Positions 1-11,597 of a stretch of 24,719 bases of DNA are shown piece by piece. Position numbers and translations under genes: made by a program. The notes beneath the pieces are model-generated. The model searched no databases, had not been told where the DNA came from, and saw only the letters and a program-made list of their open reading frames with translations. The DNA is from Carex sylvatica (Eukaryota; Streptophyta; Magnoliopsida; Poales; Cyperaceae), in contig CAXKVR010000254.1 in the NCBI GenBank assembly GCA_964058845.1, forward strand, positions 1 to 24,719, given 5' to 3'. Every line of letters starts with the position of its first letter. The stretch's first letter is position 1.

Positions 1-432
1 ATCTAGAAGAATAAGGTGTTAGAAAATAAGCATTTTTCAATGACAATGGATCCTATAGGTGAAGTAAGTATAGACTAAGTTAATTCACATGTAGAGGTAA
101 AATAATTTAATCCGGATTAACTCAACTCTTATTTCACCTTACTTCTTTTCTTTTACTATCTTTTTAGCTACTTAAATTTAGTGTAAAAAGTTTACTTCAT
201 CTCTTACTCACAATCAAACATAACCTTATTGCTAGAGCCACCCTGATGGCCTGATGCGCCACATCAATCCCTACTGTATCGGATATATATAGCAGACACG
301 GATACACTCCACGATTCGCATACAATACATATCCCAATAAATATATTAGATACGGTAGTTGGTACGTGTCTGTCTGCGTGCGTGTCCAGATGCAAAGAGG
401 GCGTGCTTGCAGCTCTTGATATATAAGAATTA
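1..432. other. AT-rich intergenic sequence, no gene
   Basis: No convincing coding frame is present. The 90-codon minus-strand frame at 264-536 has no recognisable domain and crosses the edge of the repeat that begins near 433. The left 230 bases, read on the minus strand, start near a TTTGATTGTGAGTAAGAG-like word that recalls the ends of some plant MITEs, but the partner end would lie outside the window, so no element is called. Positions 270-410 carry several GATAC/GTATC-type words. Confidence 0.5.
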
Positions 433-1270
433 TAGCTTATCTTGTGGGACTTGTGAGCTGCAGTTCGGACTGCCCAAATTGTCTGCTGTTTTTTAAACCA
501 TAGTAGCTTGAAGTGGGTCACACTGGTCAACACCACATTTTTCGAAAATTCAACAACGCGGGAAATTTTACAGTTGCCACTGAAATCTGTCTATTTATTT
601 GTTCATAAAATAGTAATTAATTATATTTATAGTTTGTATCATCCATCGTTTACTTTTTTCATTATAATAGAATTGTATATATATATATAGATTGGCTACT
701 ATGCTTATATAAGCATATAATTATAACTCATTTTTGTATTTCTAATGTTCAAATGATTGATCTGAACCGTTCATCTTGTTCTCCATATTAATATGTGCTT
801 GGAGACCAAATTTTACATTTTTATGAATTTGTTTACTATTTATTAAGCCACTTTGAAAATCGCTGAACCAACGGTGGCTTATGATTTTACTGTTTTTTTA
901 AGCCACTGTTGTATCAACGATTTTCAAAGTGGCTTAATAAATAGTAAAAAAATTCATAAAAATGTAAAAATTTGGTCTGCAAGCACATATTAATATGGAG
1001 AACAAGATGAACGGTTCAAATCTACCATTTAAACATTGAAAAAACAAAAATGAGTTATAATTATATGTAAAAATATGCTTATATATATAAACATAGTAGC
1101 CAACCTCTATGTATATATATTCTCCTTGAATTTCTATATTCTTCTTTGTTGAAAGCTACAATTATAATATACATATCATGCTCTAATTTCCCAATAGTGT
1201 CTGTTTCACTTTATACATTTCATTACAACTTGTTTTCTAACTATGATAAATAATAAAATAAGTACTACAT
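433..1270 (+). repeat. 1-kb duplicated unit, left copy, first part
   Basis: This sequence matches 13093-13515 closely once the foldback element at 690-1107 is removed. Shared landmarks include TCTTGTGGGACT, GTGGGTCACACTGGTCAAC, the CACATTTTTCGAAAATTCAAC stretch and CTCCTTGAATTTCTATATTC. The unit is interrupted at 1271 by the Tekay element and resumes at 11700. It has no coding potential. It is either a segmental duplication or two copies of a non-autonomous element. A CACTAGTG terminus at the far end of this copy (12355-12362) hints at a CACTA relationship. Confidence 0.8.
690..1107. mobile_element. Foldback MITE with ~190-bp inverted arms
   Basis: Arm 1 (690-881) and arm 2 (899-1107) are near-perfect reverse complements around a loop of about 17 bases. 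The ends read GATTGGCTACTATG and, reversed, GGTTGGCTACTATG. Each arm also has an internal palindrome (TAAGCCAC ... GTGGCTTA). The element sits in a TA-dinucleotide run. The paralogous sequence near 13350-13371 has the TA run without the element, which confirms insertion. The target duplication cannot be measured inside the TA run. No transposase is encoded, and the superfamily is uncertain (Mutator-like or Tc1/Mariner-like are both possible). Confidence 0.85.
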
Positions 1271-1275
1271 ATTAG
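1271..1275. repeat. Target-site duplication (ATTAG), left
   Basis: ATTAG directly precedes the LTR that begins TGTCACAC. The same five bases follow the other LTR at 11695-11699. Five-base duplications are the norm for LTR-retrotransposon integrases. Confidence 0.95.
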
Positions 1276-1320
1276 TGTCACACCCCGCGGCCCCACGAGG
1301 CGTGACGGGTGCCTCCTGCC

Positions 1321-1348
1321 GTAGACATACGGTTGCCCGTATGCCTAC
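1321..1348 (-). other. U5 stem-loop with GCAA loop (3' LTR copy)
   Basis: Two 12-base arms flank a 4-base loop, 45 bases inside the LTR end. In element-sense RNA the arms GTAGGCATACGG and CCGTATGTCTAC pair fully, with one G-U wobble, around a GCAA loop of the GNRA type. On the opposite strand the same position would be an A-C mismatch, so the structure suits the sense RNA. Its role is unknown; packaging, dimerisation or priming are possibilities. Confidence 0.6.
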
Positions 1349-3480
1349 AAGGCAAGTACGATATAATAGAAAGTAAAACACACCAACAAAACAAACAAAT
1401 AACTAAGAAAAACAGTTCATAAATCCCAACTGGTCAGGTAATATCATACAAAATCCGTATCTCGATGGATACGTATCACCAAATGACATAGAGAACACAT
1501 ATATATATACAATCAAAACATAAATCTATACATGTCTCTAGTCACAATACCAGACAGCTAAGTAGCGGTGAAAACCAGGCCTACCGACCTCGTGTCTCTC
1601 TCGGATCCGCCGAACCGGAACCTGAAAAAGTAACCCAAAAGAGGGGATGAGAATTGAATTCTCAGTGCGATAATTTGCCACATATCGTCCCTGGACTTGC
1701 AATCAAAGATTATATTCAAAACGTAAACACAAATAAAGCTCAAATCAGTTTATAATCATATATAAACATCAATACACAAACCTGACAACATTTATTCAAA
1801 TGAAATCAAAATTCAGGAATTGCCAAGATGAAATTCAAGCACACAATATTTGGTTTAACTCGATTTCAGAATATCTGGTAGTAACTACAGATGTTCCACC
1901 AAACTGGACCCCAATTCGTTCCCACTCATCTGTAGGGTTACAGACACCTACAGACGGCTGTACCAGGTAAAACCTTTTCTCATGACACTCATCTGTAGTT
2001 ACAGGCTTAACTGTTTAATTAAAAGTCTGGTTCTAATTCATATCCGGAAATCCATATAAATCCAATTGACCATCCAAACGCAATACCCCCTGGGTAATGC
2101 CTCCGATACACAGTCACCCATAACCAAAATCATAATACAAAGTCACTTACCCTTCGTCCCAACCGGTACTGGGAACTGCCGAAGGTCAGACGATCTAAAG
2201 CTTTAGAACACTGAGCGTCAAACGTCCATGCATTAGACTTTGACAAAATCCGGATTCACCCCCTGGGTGACGTCATCACGGTGGATGACCATAATACCAT
2301 ATCCACCAACCGATGGTGATATAAAGCACGGTGACTTTAATTCCAAAATCAGATCATTCAGATCAACACAAATAATAACCATACCAGCATGCAAATCAAT
2401 CAGATTAAACAATTCGAGTTTCACTTTATTTAGGCAATGCAATGCATATAAATCGAAACACAGTTTAATTTCTGAATATAAAATATCAAACAAGTCCAGA
2501 AACCCCGCACCTGAGTAATAGCACGCTCGACTAAGGCTCAGGCGTCTCGAACGATCCAGAAATCCTTTGCCTCGTATGATTACCACCTATTTTATACGTT
2601 AAATGCGATTAACGCGTTCGATTAATATCCGATAATTAATACCATTACCAACCCTAATTCGAATTCCAATTCAATCGGTGGTTCTGAATAAACAACATGA
2701 ACCGATATATTTTACGAAGTTATAACTCGATGAATTCCAACAATTTCCAGAGTTTCACATGAAACTATCATAATTCCTTTCCATTTCAATCCAACCCCAA
2801 AACCCTAGTTCAATTCCAAATTCCACAAGCAAATCAATCCGATTATCGAGTTATAACATTTCAAATCAAATTCGACTTCGAATTTCACCAAAATATAACA
2901 AATCAAATGAAATTAGGGTTTCCAAGAGAAAAGGAAGATAAATCATATCAATTATCACAAATTAACAACTAATCGAGCTAGAACTCGATTACGAAACCCT
3001 AATCACAAGTTTCAACCGAAATCATGACAAATCGAATAAATCGAATAAATTAGGATTTTCAAGAAATTACCAAGGGAGAAATATATACCAAATTGAAGCT
3101 TTCTATTCGATCAAGGCTCGTCAATTCAGCTCGAATTTCGATTTTCCCGGTCAGTTCGATCAGTTTTCCGCTCGATTTCTCTCTCTCTCTCTCTTTCCCT
3201 TTCTTGGTTCGGCTAACCCTAGCTTCTTACGAAAATTTTCTTTTCAATTGTTTCGGTGAAAATGAGTTAAGAAGAAAGGAGTTTATCTAATAATTGGAAT
3301 TTTGCAAATAAACCCCTCCATTTTATTAATATTACCAAACTTGAAAATGTTTATTACAAATAGGCCCTTATGTAATCTTTTATTTATTAAAAAGATGAAA
3401 GAGAAAGAGAGAAGATGTTTAGTTTATCCATTTTGCAATTAAGTCCCTCAAAATAACAAGAATAGCAGAAATACAGACCC

Positions 3481-3900
3481 CAGTGCGGACCAACCATCCG
3501 CACTGCGGATCCATCCATCCGCATTCATTACGCAAATAACAAACACACCCCAGTGCGGATCACTCATCCGCACTGCGGATCCGTCCAGCCGCACTCACAG
3601 CGCAAATAGCAAACACACATCCCAGTGCGGACCGATCATCCGCACTGCGGATCCGTCCAGCCGCACTCACGGCGCAGAAAAATGTCCGAGCCTAGTGCGG
3701 ACGCACTGAGCTCAGTGCGGATGATCCCCATCCGCATCCAGTACTTAGCGAAAATTCGTCAACTTCAGAAGAGTACAGAACTCACCCGCACTGCGTGTGC
3801 CCATCCGCACCACCATCCGCACCCAGTGAAAATCACAGGAATTCGTTAAGGAAAATTGTCCCAGTGCGGGTGAAGCCACCCGCAGTGCGGGTCATCCATC
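3481..3900. repeat. U3 tandem array of CAGTGCGG/CCGCACTG units
   Basis: Three units start with CAGTGCGGA at 3481, 3551 and 3623 (periods 70 and 72), followed by degenerate copies to about 3900. Each unit holds the word in both orientations (CAGTGCGGA and ATCCGCACTG), so the array is also rich in small palindromes. It is much more GC-rich than its surroundings and lies about 100-520 bases from the U3 start, where an enhancer would sit. Confidence 0.8.
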
Positions 3901-3997
3901 CGCACTGGACCGTTTTTCTATATTTATTATTCGATTCTTAACGCCTTAATTCAATCAGTCAGTATAATATATTTATTATAAAATTCATAATGTCACA

Positions 3998-4011
3998 TTT
4001 CTCCCCCCCTT
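3998..4011 (-). other. Polypurine tract
   Basis: Read on the minus strand this is AAGGGGGGGAGAAA directly upstream of the 3' LTR start TGTGACA. That is the expected place and composition for the primer of plus-strand cDNA synthesis. It lies 37 bases beyond the Gag-Pol stop codon. Confidence 0.9.
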
Positions 4012-4048
4012 AAAATGAAGTTCAGTCCGCTGAACTTGATTTCGTACC

Positions 4049-7000
4049 TTAATTGTCGAATAACTCCGGATACTTTTCTCGGATGCTCTCTTCGAGCTCC
4101 CACGTCGCTTCCTTATCGGAATGGCGTCCCCATTTTACCAACACGAGCCGAATCACTTTGTTTCGTAGCCGTTGCTCTTTTCGATCCAATATCTGCATTG
4201 GTTCTTCCTGATATGTCAGATCATCTTGTACGTGTAAACCCGAGTGATCAATACAATGCGACGGATCTCGCACATATCTGCGTAGCTGTGATACATGGAA
4301 TACCGGATGAACCCGGTCCAACGCTGGTGGTAGTGCAAGCTCGTAGGCAACCGGTCCAACTCGTCGCAAAATCTGGAACGGCCCAATATATCGGGGACTT
4401 AGCTTGCCCGAAACATCAAATCGATGCACGCCTCTGACAGGCGAAACTCGAAGCCATACGTGATCACTTTCTTGAAATTCCAACGGTCTTCGGTGAACAT
4501 CCGCATATTTCTTTTGCCTTTCTTGAGCCGACTTGAGCCGACTCAGAACCATCTTTGTTTTCTCAGCAATTTCTTCTAACATTTGCGGCCCTGTAGGTGG
4601 ATAGGTACCCGCTGGTCCCCACCACAATGGAGTACGGCACTGCTGCCCTGTCAGCGCCTCTTGCGGTGACATACCAATGCTCGAATGATAGCTGTTGTTA
4701 TACGCAAACTCCACCAGATACAAATGATCAACCCACGAACCTTGTAAACTTAGCGCGCAGGAGCGCAACATGTCTTCCAGCGTCTGAATAGTGCGCTCAG
4801 ACTGACCGTCAGTCTGAGGATGGTGCGCAGTGCTAAATCTCAACTTGGTACCCATTGTTTCTTGAAAACTCTCCCAGAAATGAGAAGTGAACCGAGGATC
4901 TCGGTCAGAAATAATATTGCGCGAGCAACCATGGTACTTGAACTGATATTTCAGGAACAATTCCGCCAATTCTGGCCCAGATGTCTCAATTCGAAGCGGA
5001 ATGAAATGCGCTATCTTCGTTAACCGATCCACAATCACCCAAACTGTATTATACCTTCCGACAGTTCTCGGAAATCCACTTACGAAATCCATTGTGATTG
5101 ATTCAAATTTCCTTGTAGGTATTTCCAGCGGTCTTAGCAATCCTGCTTTTCTCTGCCGATCCGCTTTAACTTGCTGACATATTTGACACTTTTCAACGTA
5201 CCTTTGTACTTCCTTTTTCATCTTTGGCCACCAAAAATACCTCTTTAGATCTTGATACATCTTTACCTCTCCCGGATGGATAGCGTATCCCGAATCGTGC
5301 GCCTCTGACAAAATCAGATCTTTCAACTCCGAATTACTTGGTACACAAATGCGGTCGTGAAACCGCAAGATGCCATCTCCTTGAACTTGAAACGGTGAAT
5401 CTACATTTGACTCATAGTGCAGTTTGAATTTCTGACATCTCGGATCATTCTGTTGCTCTGCACGAATCTGCTCGTGTAATTCCGATCGGATTTCAACCGC
5501 TGCTAGCACAACCGACGCCATTGCAGTTGCGCTAGTCCCAACCTCACTTCTATTACATTTAGATGCAACTTCCAACGCTAATTCGCGTGACGCGCCAACA
5601 TGTATTTCCATTCTGCGCATTTCCTCGAGAAGATGAGTTTCACTTGTAATCACCGACGCCAGGTTTACCTGACTCTTTCTGCTCAATGCATCTGCTACAC
5701 TGTTCGCTTTTCCTGCATGATACTGGATATCCAAGTCATAGTCTTTCATCAATTCTAACCACCGCCTTTGTCTCAAATTTAATTCCCTTTGCGTGAAGAT
5801 GTATTTCAGACTTTGATGATCAGTATAGATTCGGCATTTCACGCCATACAAGTAATGCCGCCAAATCTTCAACGCAAATATCACCGCCGCTAACTCCAAA
5901 TCATGCGTCGGGTAGTTTTGCTCGTGCGGTCGCAATTGCCGAGATGCGTAGGCAATTACATGATCATCTTGCATCAATACGCAACCCAAACCCAATCGAG
6001 ATGCATCGGTGTAAACCGTGTACTCTTTATCAGCAGTCGGCATAGCAAGAACTGGCGCGGATACCAGCCGACTCTTCAATTCCTCAAAACTTTTATCTTG
6101 CGCGGTACCCCAATCAAATTTCACGCCTTTGTGCAACAATTTTGTAAGTGGCGCGGCTAACCGCGAAAATCCGAGTACAAATCTCCTGTAGTACCCGGCT
6201 AACCCCAGAAAGCTGCGAATTTCAGTAACTGTCTCCGGCCTTTTCCAATCTGTCACAGCCCGAATCTTTTCGGAATCCACCGCTAACCCTTTTTCAGAAA
6301 CCACATGCCCCAAAAATGCAACTTCCTCCAACCAAAATTCACATTTCGAAAACTTTGCGAATAATTGATGTTCACGCAATCTTTGCAACACAATTCTAAG
6401 ATGTACCTCATGTTCTTCTCGCGAACGCGAATACACCAGTATATCATCAATGAACACCACAACTGTAGAATCCAACAGATCGTGAAACACACGGTGCATC
6501 AAGTCCATGAACGCTGCCGGTGCGTTCGTCAGCCCAAACGGCATAACCAGGTATTCATAATGCCCGTACCTTGTACGGAACGCTGTCTTATCCACATCGC
6601 TCGGCCGTATTCTCAGCTGGTGATACCCTGTTCTCAGATCAATCTTTGAATATATTGAGGATCCCTGTAACTGATCAAACAGATCGTCAATCCGAGGTAA
6701 CGGATATTTATTTTTCACAGTTACCTTGTTCAGCTCGCGGTAATCAATACATAACCGCAATGTTCCATCTTTCTTCTTGACAAACAACACTGGCGCGCCC
6801 CATGGTGACGTGCTAGGTCTGATAAATCCACTCTCCAACATATCTTCTAATTGCGCCTTAAGTTCTTTCAGTTCTGCCGGTGCCATTCGATACGGCGCTT
6901 TTGAAATCGGTGTTGTGCCCGGTACCAATTCGATACCGAACTCCACTTCTCGCTCTGGTGGCAACCCTACAATCTCTTCCGAAAATACATCCACAAATTC

Positions 7001-8812
7001 TGAAACCACCGGAATGGTGTTGATCTCTGGAACTGCCGCAGGCGCATAAACCACGGCCGTCAAGTAAGCATCACACCCTGATTCTAACAAATGTTTCATC
7101 TCTACAGCCGAAATACACGGTGTTAGTTTCCCAATTTCTCTACAATTGAGTATGCAAGACATACCTCTTGAATTCGCGAAATGAATCCGACGATGCGGAC
7201 AATCAATAGTAGCAGCGTGTCTCGTCAACCAGTCCATACCCAATAACACGTCGTAGCCGGTAATCTCCATCACCAACAAGTCCGCCTCGAACTCTCTTCC
7301 ATCTATCTTAATCTTTCGGTTTCGGCATAAAGTGATTCCTTGATCGGTTGAACCAAACGGGGTTTGAACATTTACAACTTGATTACACGTCTCAATTGGC
7401 CAATTCCCTTTTTCTACCAATTCCCTCGACACAATAGAATGGCTGCACCCCGTATCAATCAAACAATACGCATCCTGATCAGATATAGAGAGTATACCTG
7501 TCATGACGTCAGTCTGGCCATCTCCCAGCGCAGTTGCAGCGTTGCGCGAAGTTCCAGCTATGTTAAGCGCATTCGCCGCCGCCCTGCCATCGTTCCTGCC
7601 GACGCTGCCGGCACTGCTAACCCTGCCGACACTACCGGCGCTACTAGCCCTGCTAGCGCTAGCCCCGCCAGCTTGAGATGCACCACGTCCACGCCACGTT
7701 GGCGCTCCACGCCCAACGCTAGCGGACCCTCCTGCGCTACCAGCGCCTCGCATCCTCATAAGCGCATTCGGGCACTCCCTCGCCCAATGTCCCGCGCTAC
7801 CACATATGAAACAAGCGCTAGTCTTGCGCCTACACTCAACCTCATCGTGCGCTTGATTGCACGATCGGCACCATTGCGAAGGAATCACCGGTCTAATACC
7901 CGGCATAGAGATCTGTCTAAATGGGGGTCTCGGCGCCATATTCGACCGAGGGGGTCTAGCAAATGATGGTCCTCCCCTCGACCTCGACATTTGCCCACTC
8001 TGAGCATCCTTCTGTTTTACATTTCTCTCGGTCAGTTGCTCTTTCCTCCGCTTACCATGCATCTCTATCTGTTCTGCATGATCCATCATAGATTGCAACT
8101 CCGTAGCAGTCGGAGTATCAACAATCATCGATATATTGCCATCCAAACCATCCAAATACTGCCTGTGATACCTTGCCGCGTCATTCTGGATATCTGATGC
8201 ATAACGCGACAACGCCAAAAACTCACTGTTGTAATCCCCCACCGGACGCCCATTTTGTCTCAATTCCAGAAACTTCCTCCGCAGCGCTTCACGTTGGATA
8301 TTACTCAGAAACCTCCGGTTGAACTGCTGCTCAAACCATTCCCACGGAATTCTCGCTTCCTCCCCGACATAACTGCGTCGGGCCCCGTCCCACCAGAACC
8401 TTGCATCACCCTCCAATTGCTGCTCAGTTACCTCGACTTTGTCATCCTCAGGTGCGCGGCATAAATTCAGCTTTGCATTAATTTGCGCCAGCCATTCCTC
8501 GGCTGCCGCATACCCGCCGGTTCCATCATAGCGCGGCGGATTCAAGCGCAGAAACGAGTCATACAGCCTTCTGAACTCTTCGGGTGCACCACCGCGAACC
8601 ACCGGTGCTGCATCCCGCATCTCTGCTTGGCGACCTCTCTCGTAGGCCGCAATCAGCCGGTCATCTATGTCCCGGTCTCTACCTGGCGCTCCTCCAGCGC
8701 CACCAGCTCCCTCAGCACCAGCTGGACCAGCTCCAGCCTGATCCACAGCCGGCTCGATAATCAATTCCTGATTCCTCCGAGGTCTGCCTCTACCTCGGTG
8801 TGGTGTTTCCAT
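4049..8812 (-). CDS. Gag-Pol polyprotein of the Tekay chromovirus, intact
   Basis: One open frame of 1587 codons encodes all retrotransposition functions. In order: a basic start (RGRGRPRR), Gag domain (about 85-255), an imperfect knuckle C315-C318-H322-C327 and a canonical CX2CX4HX4C knuckle at 334-347, aspartic protease DTG (453-455), reverse transcriptase (about 640-800, FIDD at 787-790), RNase H (D936, E973, D998, D1041), integrase zinc domain (H1172, H1179, C1209, C1212), integrase catalytic D1242-D1303-E1339 with 35 residues between the last two, a GPF motif near 1477, and a type II chromodomain (about 1536-1585) ending six residues before the TAA stop. The start is the ATG at 8812; the five codons upstream only extend the frame to a TTG and are not a plant start. 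Such chromodomains are thought to steer integration to particular chromatin. No stop or frameshift is visible. Confidence 0.95.
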   Translation of the reverse strand: METPHRGRGRPRRNQELIIEPAVDQAGAGPAGAEGAGGAGGAPGRDRDIDDRLIAAYERGRQAEMRDAAPVVRGGAPEEFRRLYDSFLRLNPPRYDGTGGYAAAEEWLAQINAKLNLCRAPEDDKVEVTEQQLEGDARFWWDGARRSYVGEEARIPWEWFEQQFNRRFLSNIQREALRRKFLELRQNGRPVGDYNSEFLALSRYASDIQNDAARYHRQYLDGLDGNISMIVDTPTATELQSMMDHAEQIEMHGKRRKEQLTERNVKQKDAQSGQMSRSRGGPSFARPPRSNMAPRPPFRQISMPGIRPVIPSQWCRSCNQAHDEVECRRKTSACFICGSAGHWARECPNALMRMRGAGSAGGSASVGRGAPTWRGRGASQAGGASASRASSAGSVGRVSSAGSVGRNDGRAAANALNIAGTSRNAATALGDGQTDVMTGILSISDQDAYCLIDTGCSHSIVSRELVEKGNWPIETCNQVVNVQTPFGSTDQGITLCRNRKIKIDGREFEADLLVMEITGYDVLLGMDWLTRHAATIDCPHRRIHFANSRGMSCILNCREIGKLTPCISAVEMKHLLESGCDAYLTAVVYAPAAVPEINTIPVVSEFVDVFSEEIVGLPPEREVEFGIELVPGTTPISKAPYRMAPAELKELKAQLEDMLESGFIRPSTSPWGAPVLFVKKKDGTLRLCIDYRELNKVTVKNKYPLPRIDDLFDQLQGSSIYSKIDLRTGYHQLRIRPSDVDKTAFRTRYGHYEYLVMPFGLTNAPAAFMDLMHRVFHDLLDSTVVVFIDDILVYSRSREEHEVHLRIVLQRLREHQLFAKFSKCEFWLEEVAFLGHVVSEKGLAVDSEKIRAVTDWKRPETVTEIRSFLGLAGYYRRFVLGFSRLAAPLTKLLHKGVKFDWGTAQDKSFEELKSRLVSAPVLAMPTADKEYTVYTDASRLGLGCVLMQDDHVIAYASRQLRPHEQNYPTHDLELAAVIFALKIWRHYLYGVKCRIYTDHQSLKYIFTQRELNLRQRRWLELMKDYDLDIQYHAGKANSVADALSRKSQVNLASVITSETHLLEEMRRMEIHVGASRELALEVASKCNRSEVGTSATAMASVVLAAVEIRSELHEQIRAEQQNDPRCQKFKLHYESNVDSPFQVQGDGILRFHDRICVPSNSELKDLILSEAHDSGYAIHPGEVKMYQDLKRYFWWPKMKKEVQRYVEKCQICQQVKADRQRKAGLLRPLEIPTRKFESITMDFVSGFPRTVGRYNTVWVIVDRLTKIAHFIPLRIETSGPELAELFLKYQFKYHGCSRNIISDRDPRFTSHFWESFQETMGTKLRFSTAHHPQTDGQSERTIQTLEDMLRSCALSLQGSWVDHLYLVEFAYNNSYHSSIGMSPQEALTGQQCRTPLWWGPAGTYPPTGPQMLEEIAEKTKMVLSRLKSAQERQKKYADVHRRPLEFQESDHVWLRVSPVRGVHRFDVSGKLSPRYIGPFQILRRVGPVAYELALPPALDRVHPVFHVSQLRRYVRDPSHCIDHSGLHVQDDLTYQEEPMQILDRKEQRLRNKVIRLVLVKWGRHSDKEATWELEESIREKYPELFDN

Positions 8813-8948
8813 TTTCTGAATAAACAAAGTTAGTTTATAACATTCGATATTCCTTACTTATCATACGAAATTCGCATAGTCGCGGCGACCCCATTGATAC
8901 GTATACCACTCTCGTATCCAAACAAGTCTGGTTCAGGTTCTAAACCAT

Positions 8949-8960
8949 GCTCTGATACCA
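8949..8960 (-). other. Primer-binding site for initiator tRNA-Met
   Basis: On the minus strand this reads TGGTATCAGAGC, complementary to the 3' end of plant initiator tRNA-Met. It lies 12 bases from the LTR edge at 8973, further than the usual few bases. Complementarity appears to fade after these 12 bases. Confidence 0.85.
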
Positions 8961-9017
8961 CCAAAGGAGACCTGTCACACCCCGCGGCCCCACGAGGCGT
9001 GACGGGTGCCTCCTGCC

Positions 9018-9045
9018 GTAGACATACGGTTGCCCGTATGCCTAC
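9018..9045 (-). other. U5 stem-loop with GCAA loop (5' LTR copy)
   Basis: This is the identical second copy of the stem-loop at 1321-1348. In genomic RNA this copy lies between the transcription start and the primer-binding site, the region where retroelement leader structures act. Function is not demonstrated. Confidence 0.6.
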
Positions 9046-11177
9046 AAGGCAAGTACGATATAATAGAAAGTAAAACACACCAACAAAACAAACAAATAAC
9101 TAAGAAAAACAGTTCATAAATCCCAACTGGTCAGGTAATATCATACAAAATCCGTATCTCGATGGATACGTATCACCAAATGACATAGAGAACACATATA
9201 TATATACAATCAAAACATAAATCTATACATGTCTCTAGTCACAATACCAGACAGCTAAGTAGCGGTGAAAACCAGGCCTACCGACCTCGTGTCTCTCTCG
9301 GATCCGCCGAACCGGAACCTGAAAAAGTAACCCAAAAGAGGGGATGAGAATTGAATTCTCAGTGCGATAATTTGCCACATATCGTCCCTGGACTTGCAAT
9401 CAAAGATTATATTCAAAACGTAAACACAAATAAAGCTCAAATCAGTTTATAATCATATATAAACATCAATACACAAACCTGACAACATTTATTCAAATGA
9501 AATCAAAATTCAGGAATTGCCAAGATGAAATTCAAGCACACAATATTTGGTTTAACTCGATTTCAGAATATCTGGTAGTAACTACAGATGTTCCACCAAA
9601 CTGGACCCCAATTCGTTCCCACTCATCTGTAGGGTTACAGACACCTACAGACGGCTGTACCAGGTAAAACCTTTTCTCATGACACTCATCTGTAGTTACA
9701 GGCTTAACTGTTTAATTAAAAGTCTGGTTCTAATTCATATCCGGAAATCCATATAAATCCAATTGACCATCCAAACGCAATACCCCCTGGGTAATGCCTC
9801 CGATACACAGTCACCCATAACCAAAATCATAATACAAAGTCACTTACCCTTCGTCCCAACCGGTACTGGGAACTGCCGAAGGTCAGACGATCTAAAGCTT
9901 TAGAACACTGAGCGTCAAACGTCCATGCATTAGACTTTGACAAAATCCGGATTCACCCCCTGGGTGACGTCATCACGGTGGATGACCATAATACCATATC
10001 CACCAACCGATGGTGATATAAAGCACGGTGACTTTAATTCCAAAATCAGATCATTCAGATCAACACAAATAATAACCATACCAGCATGCAAATCAATCAG
10101 ATTAAACAATTCGAGTTTCACTTTATTTAGGCAATGCAATGCATATAAATCGAAACACAGTTTAATTTCTGAATATAAAATATCAAACAAGTCCAGAAAC
10201 CCCGCACCTGAGTAATAGCACGCTCGACTAAGGCTCAGGCGTCTCGAACGATCCAGAAATCCTTTGCCTCGTATGATTACCACCTATTTTATACGTTAAA
10301 TGCGATTAACGCGTTCGATTAATATCCGATAATTAATACCATTACCAACCCTAATTCGAATTCCAATTCAATCGGTGGTTCTGAATAAACAACATGAACC
10401 GATATATTTTACGAAGTTATAACTCGATGAATTCCAACAATTTCCAGAGTTTCACATGAAACTATCATAATTCCTTTCCATTTCAATCCAACCCCAAAAC
10501 CCTAGTTCAATTCCAAATTCCACAAGCAAATCAATCCGATTATCGAGTTATAACATTTCAAATCAAATTCGACTTCGAATTTCACCAAAATATAACAAAT
10601 CAAATGAAATTAGGGTTTCCAAGAGAAAAGGAAGATAAATCATATCAATTATCACAAATTAACAACTAATCGAGCTAGAACTCGATTACGAAACCCTAAT
10701 CACAAGTTTCAACCGAAATCATGACAAATCGAATAAATCGAATAAATTAGGATTTTCAAGAAATTACCAAGGGAGAAATATATACCAAATTGAAGCTTTC
10801 TATTCGATCAAGGCTCGTCAATTCAGCTCGAATTTCGATTTTCCCGATCAGTTCGATCAGTTTTCCGCTCGATTTCTCTCTCTCTCTCTCTTTCCCTTTC
10901 TTGGTTCGGCTAACCCTAGCTTCTTACGAAAATTTTCTTTTCAATTGTTTCGGTTAAAATGAGTTAAGAAGAAAGGAGTTTATCTAATAATTGGAATTTT
11001 GCAAATAAACCCCTCCATTTTATTAATATTACCAAACTTGAAAATATTTATTACAAATAGGCCCTTATGTAATCTTTTATTTATTAAAAAGATGAAAGAG
11101 AAAGAGAGAAGATGTTTAGTTTATCCATTTTGCAATTAAGTCCCTCAAAATAACAAGAATAGCAGAAATACAGACCC

Positions 11178-11597
11178 CAGTGCGGACCAACCATCCGCAC
11201 TGCGGATCCATCCATCCGCATTCATTACGCAAATAACAAACACACCCCAGTGCGGATCACTCATCCGCACTGCGGATCCGTCCAGCCGCACTCACAGCGC
11301 AAATAGCAAACACACATCCCAGTGCGGACCGATCATCCGCACTGCGGATCCGTCCAGCCGCACTCACGGCGCAGAAAAATGTCCGAGCCTAGTGCGGACG
11401 CACTGAGCTCAGTGCGGATGATCCCCATCCGCATCCAGTACTTAGCGAAAATTCGTCAACTTCAGAAGAGTACAGAACTCACCCGCACTGCGTGTGCCCA
11501 TCCGCACCACCATCCGCACCCAGTGAAAATCACAGGAATTCGTTAAGGAAAATTGTCCCAGTGCGGGTGAAGCCACCCGCAGTGCGGGTCATCCATC
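11178..11597. repeat. U3 tandem array (5' LTR copy)
   Basis: Copy of the CAGTGCGG/CCGCACTG array at 3481-3900, starting with CAGTGCGGAC at 11178. No differences between the two arrays were seen, which fits recent insertion and copying of the array through reverse transcription. Confidence 0.8.

Larger units (their letters stand above)
1276..3997 (-). repeat. 3' LTR of the Tekay element
   Basis: On the plus strand it begins TGTCACACCCC and ends ATAATGTCACA, so in element sense it starts TGTGACAT and ends GTGTGACA. It directly follows the polypurine tract in element sense, making it the 3' LTR. It contains a ~70-bp tandem array (3481-3700) in the part corresponding to U3, a CT microsatellite (about 3178-3195) and a perfect stem-loop near the U5 end (1321-1348). 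Short frames inside it (for example 1558-1743 and 2233-2586) recur identically in the other LTR and have no recognisable domain. Confidence 0.95.

Noticed and set aside
264..536. 90-codon minus-strand frame
   Set aside because: No domain, crosses the border of a repeat, and its amino-acid make-up looks random.
2233..2586. 117-codon and overlapping 92-codon frames in the Tekay LTRs (also 9930-10283)
   Set aside because: They lie on opposite strands of the same LTR segment, are duplicated only because the LTR is, and resemble no protein I know.
3481..3700. CRISPR-like array
   Set aside because: Units of ~70 bp are repeated end to end with no unique spacers, inside a plant LTR.
8813..8827. Five extra N-terminal codons on the Tekay Gag-Pol frame
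   Set aside because: The upstream codon is TTG, not ATG. The first ATG is at 8812 and leads straight into the basic Gag start.
4015..8833. Many plus-strand frames opposite Gag-Pol
   Set aside because: They are shadows of the long minus-strand frame with no family resemblance.
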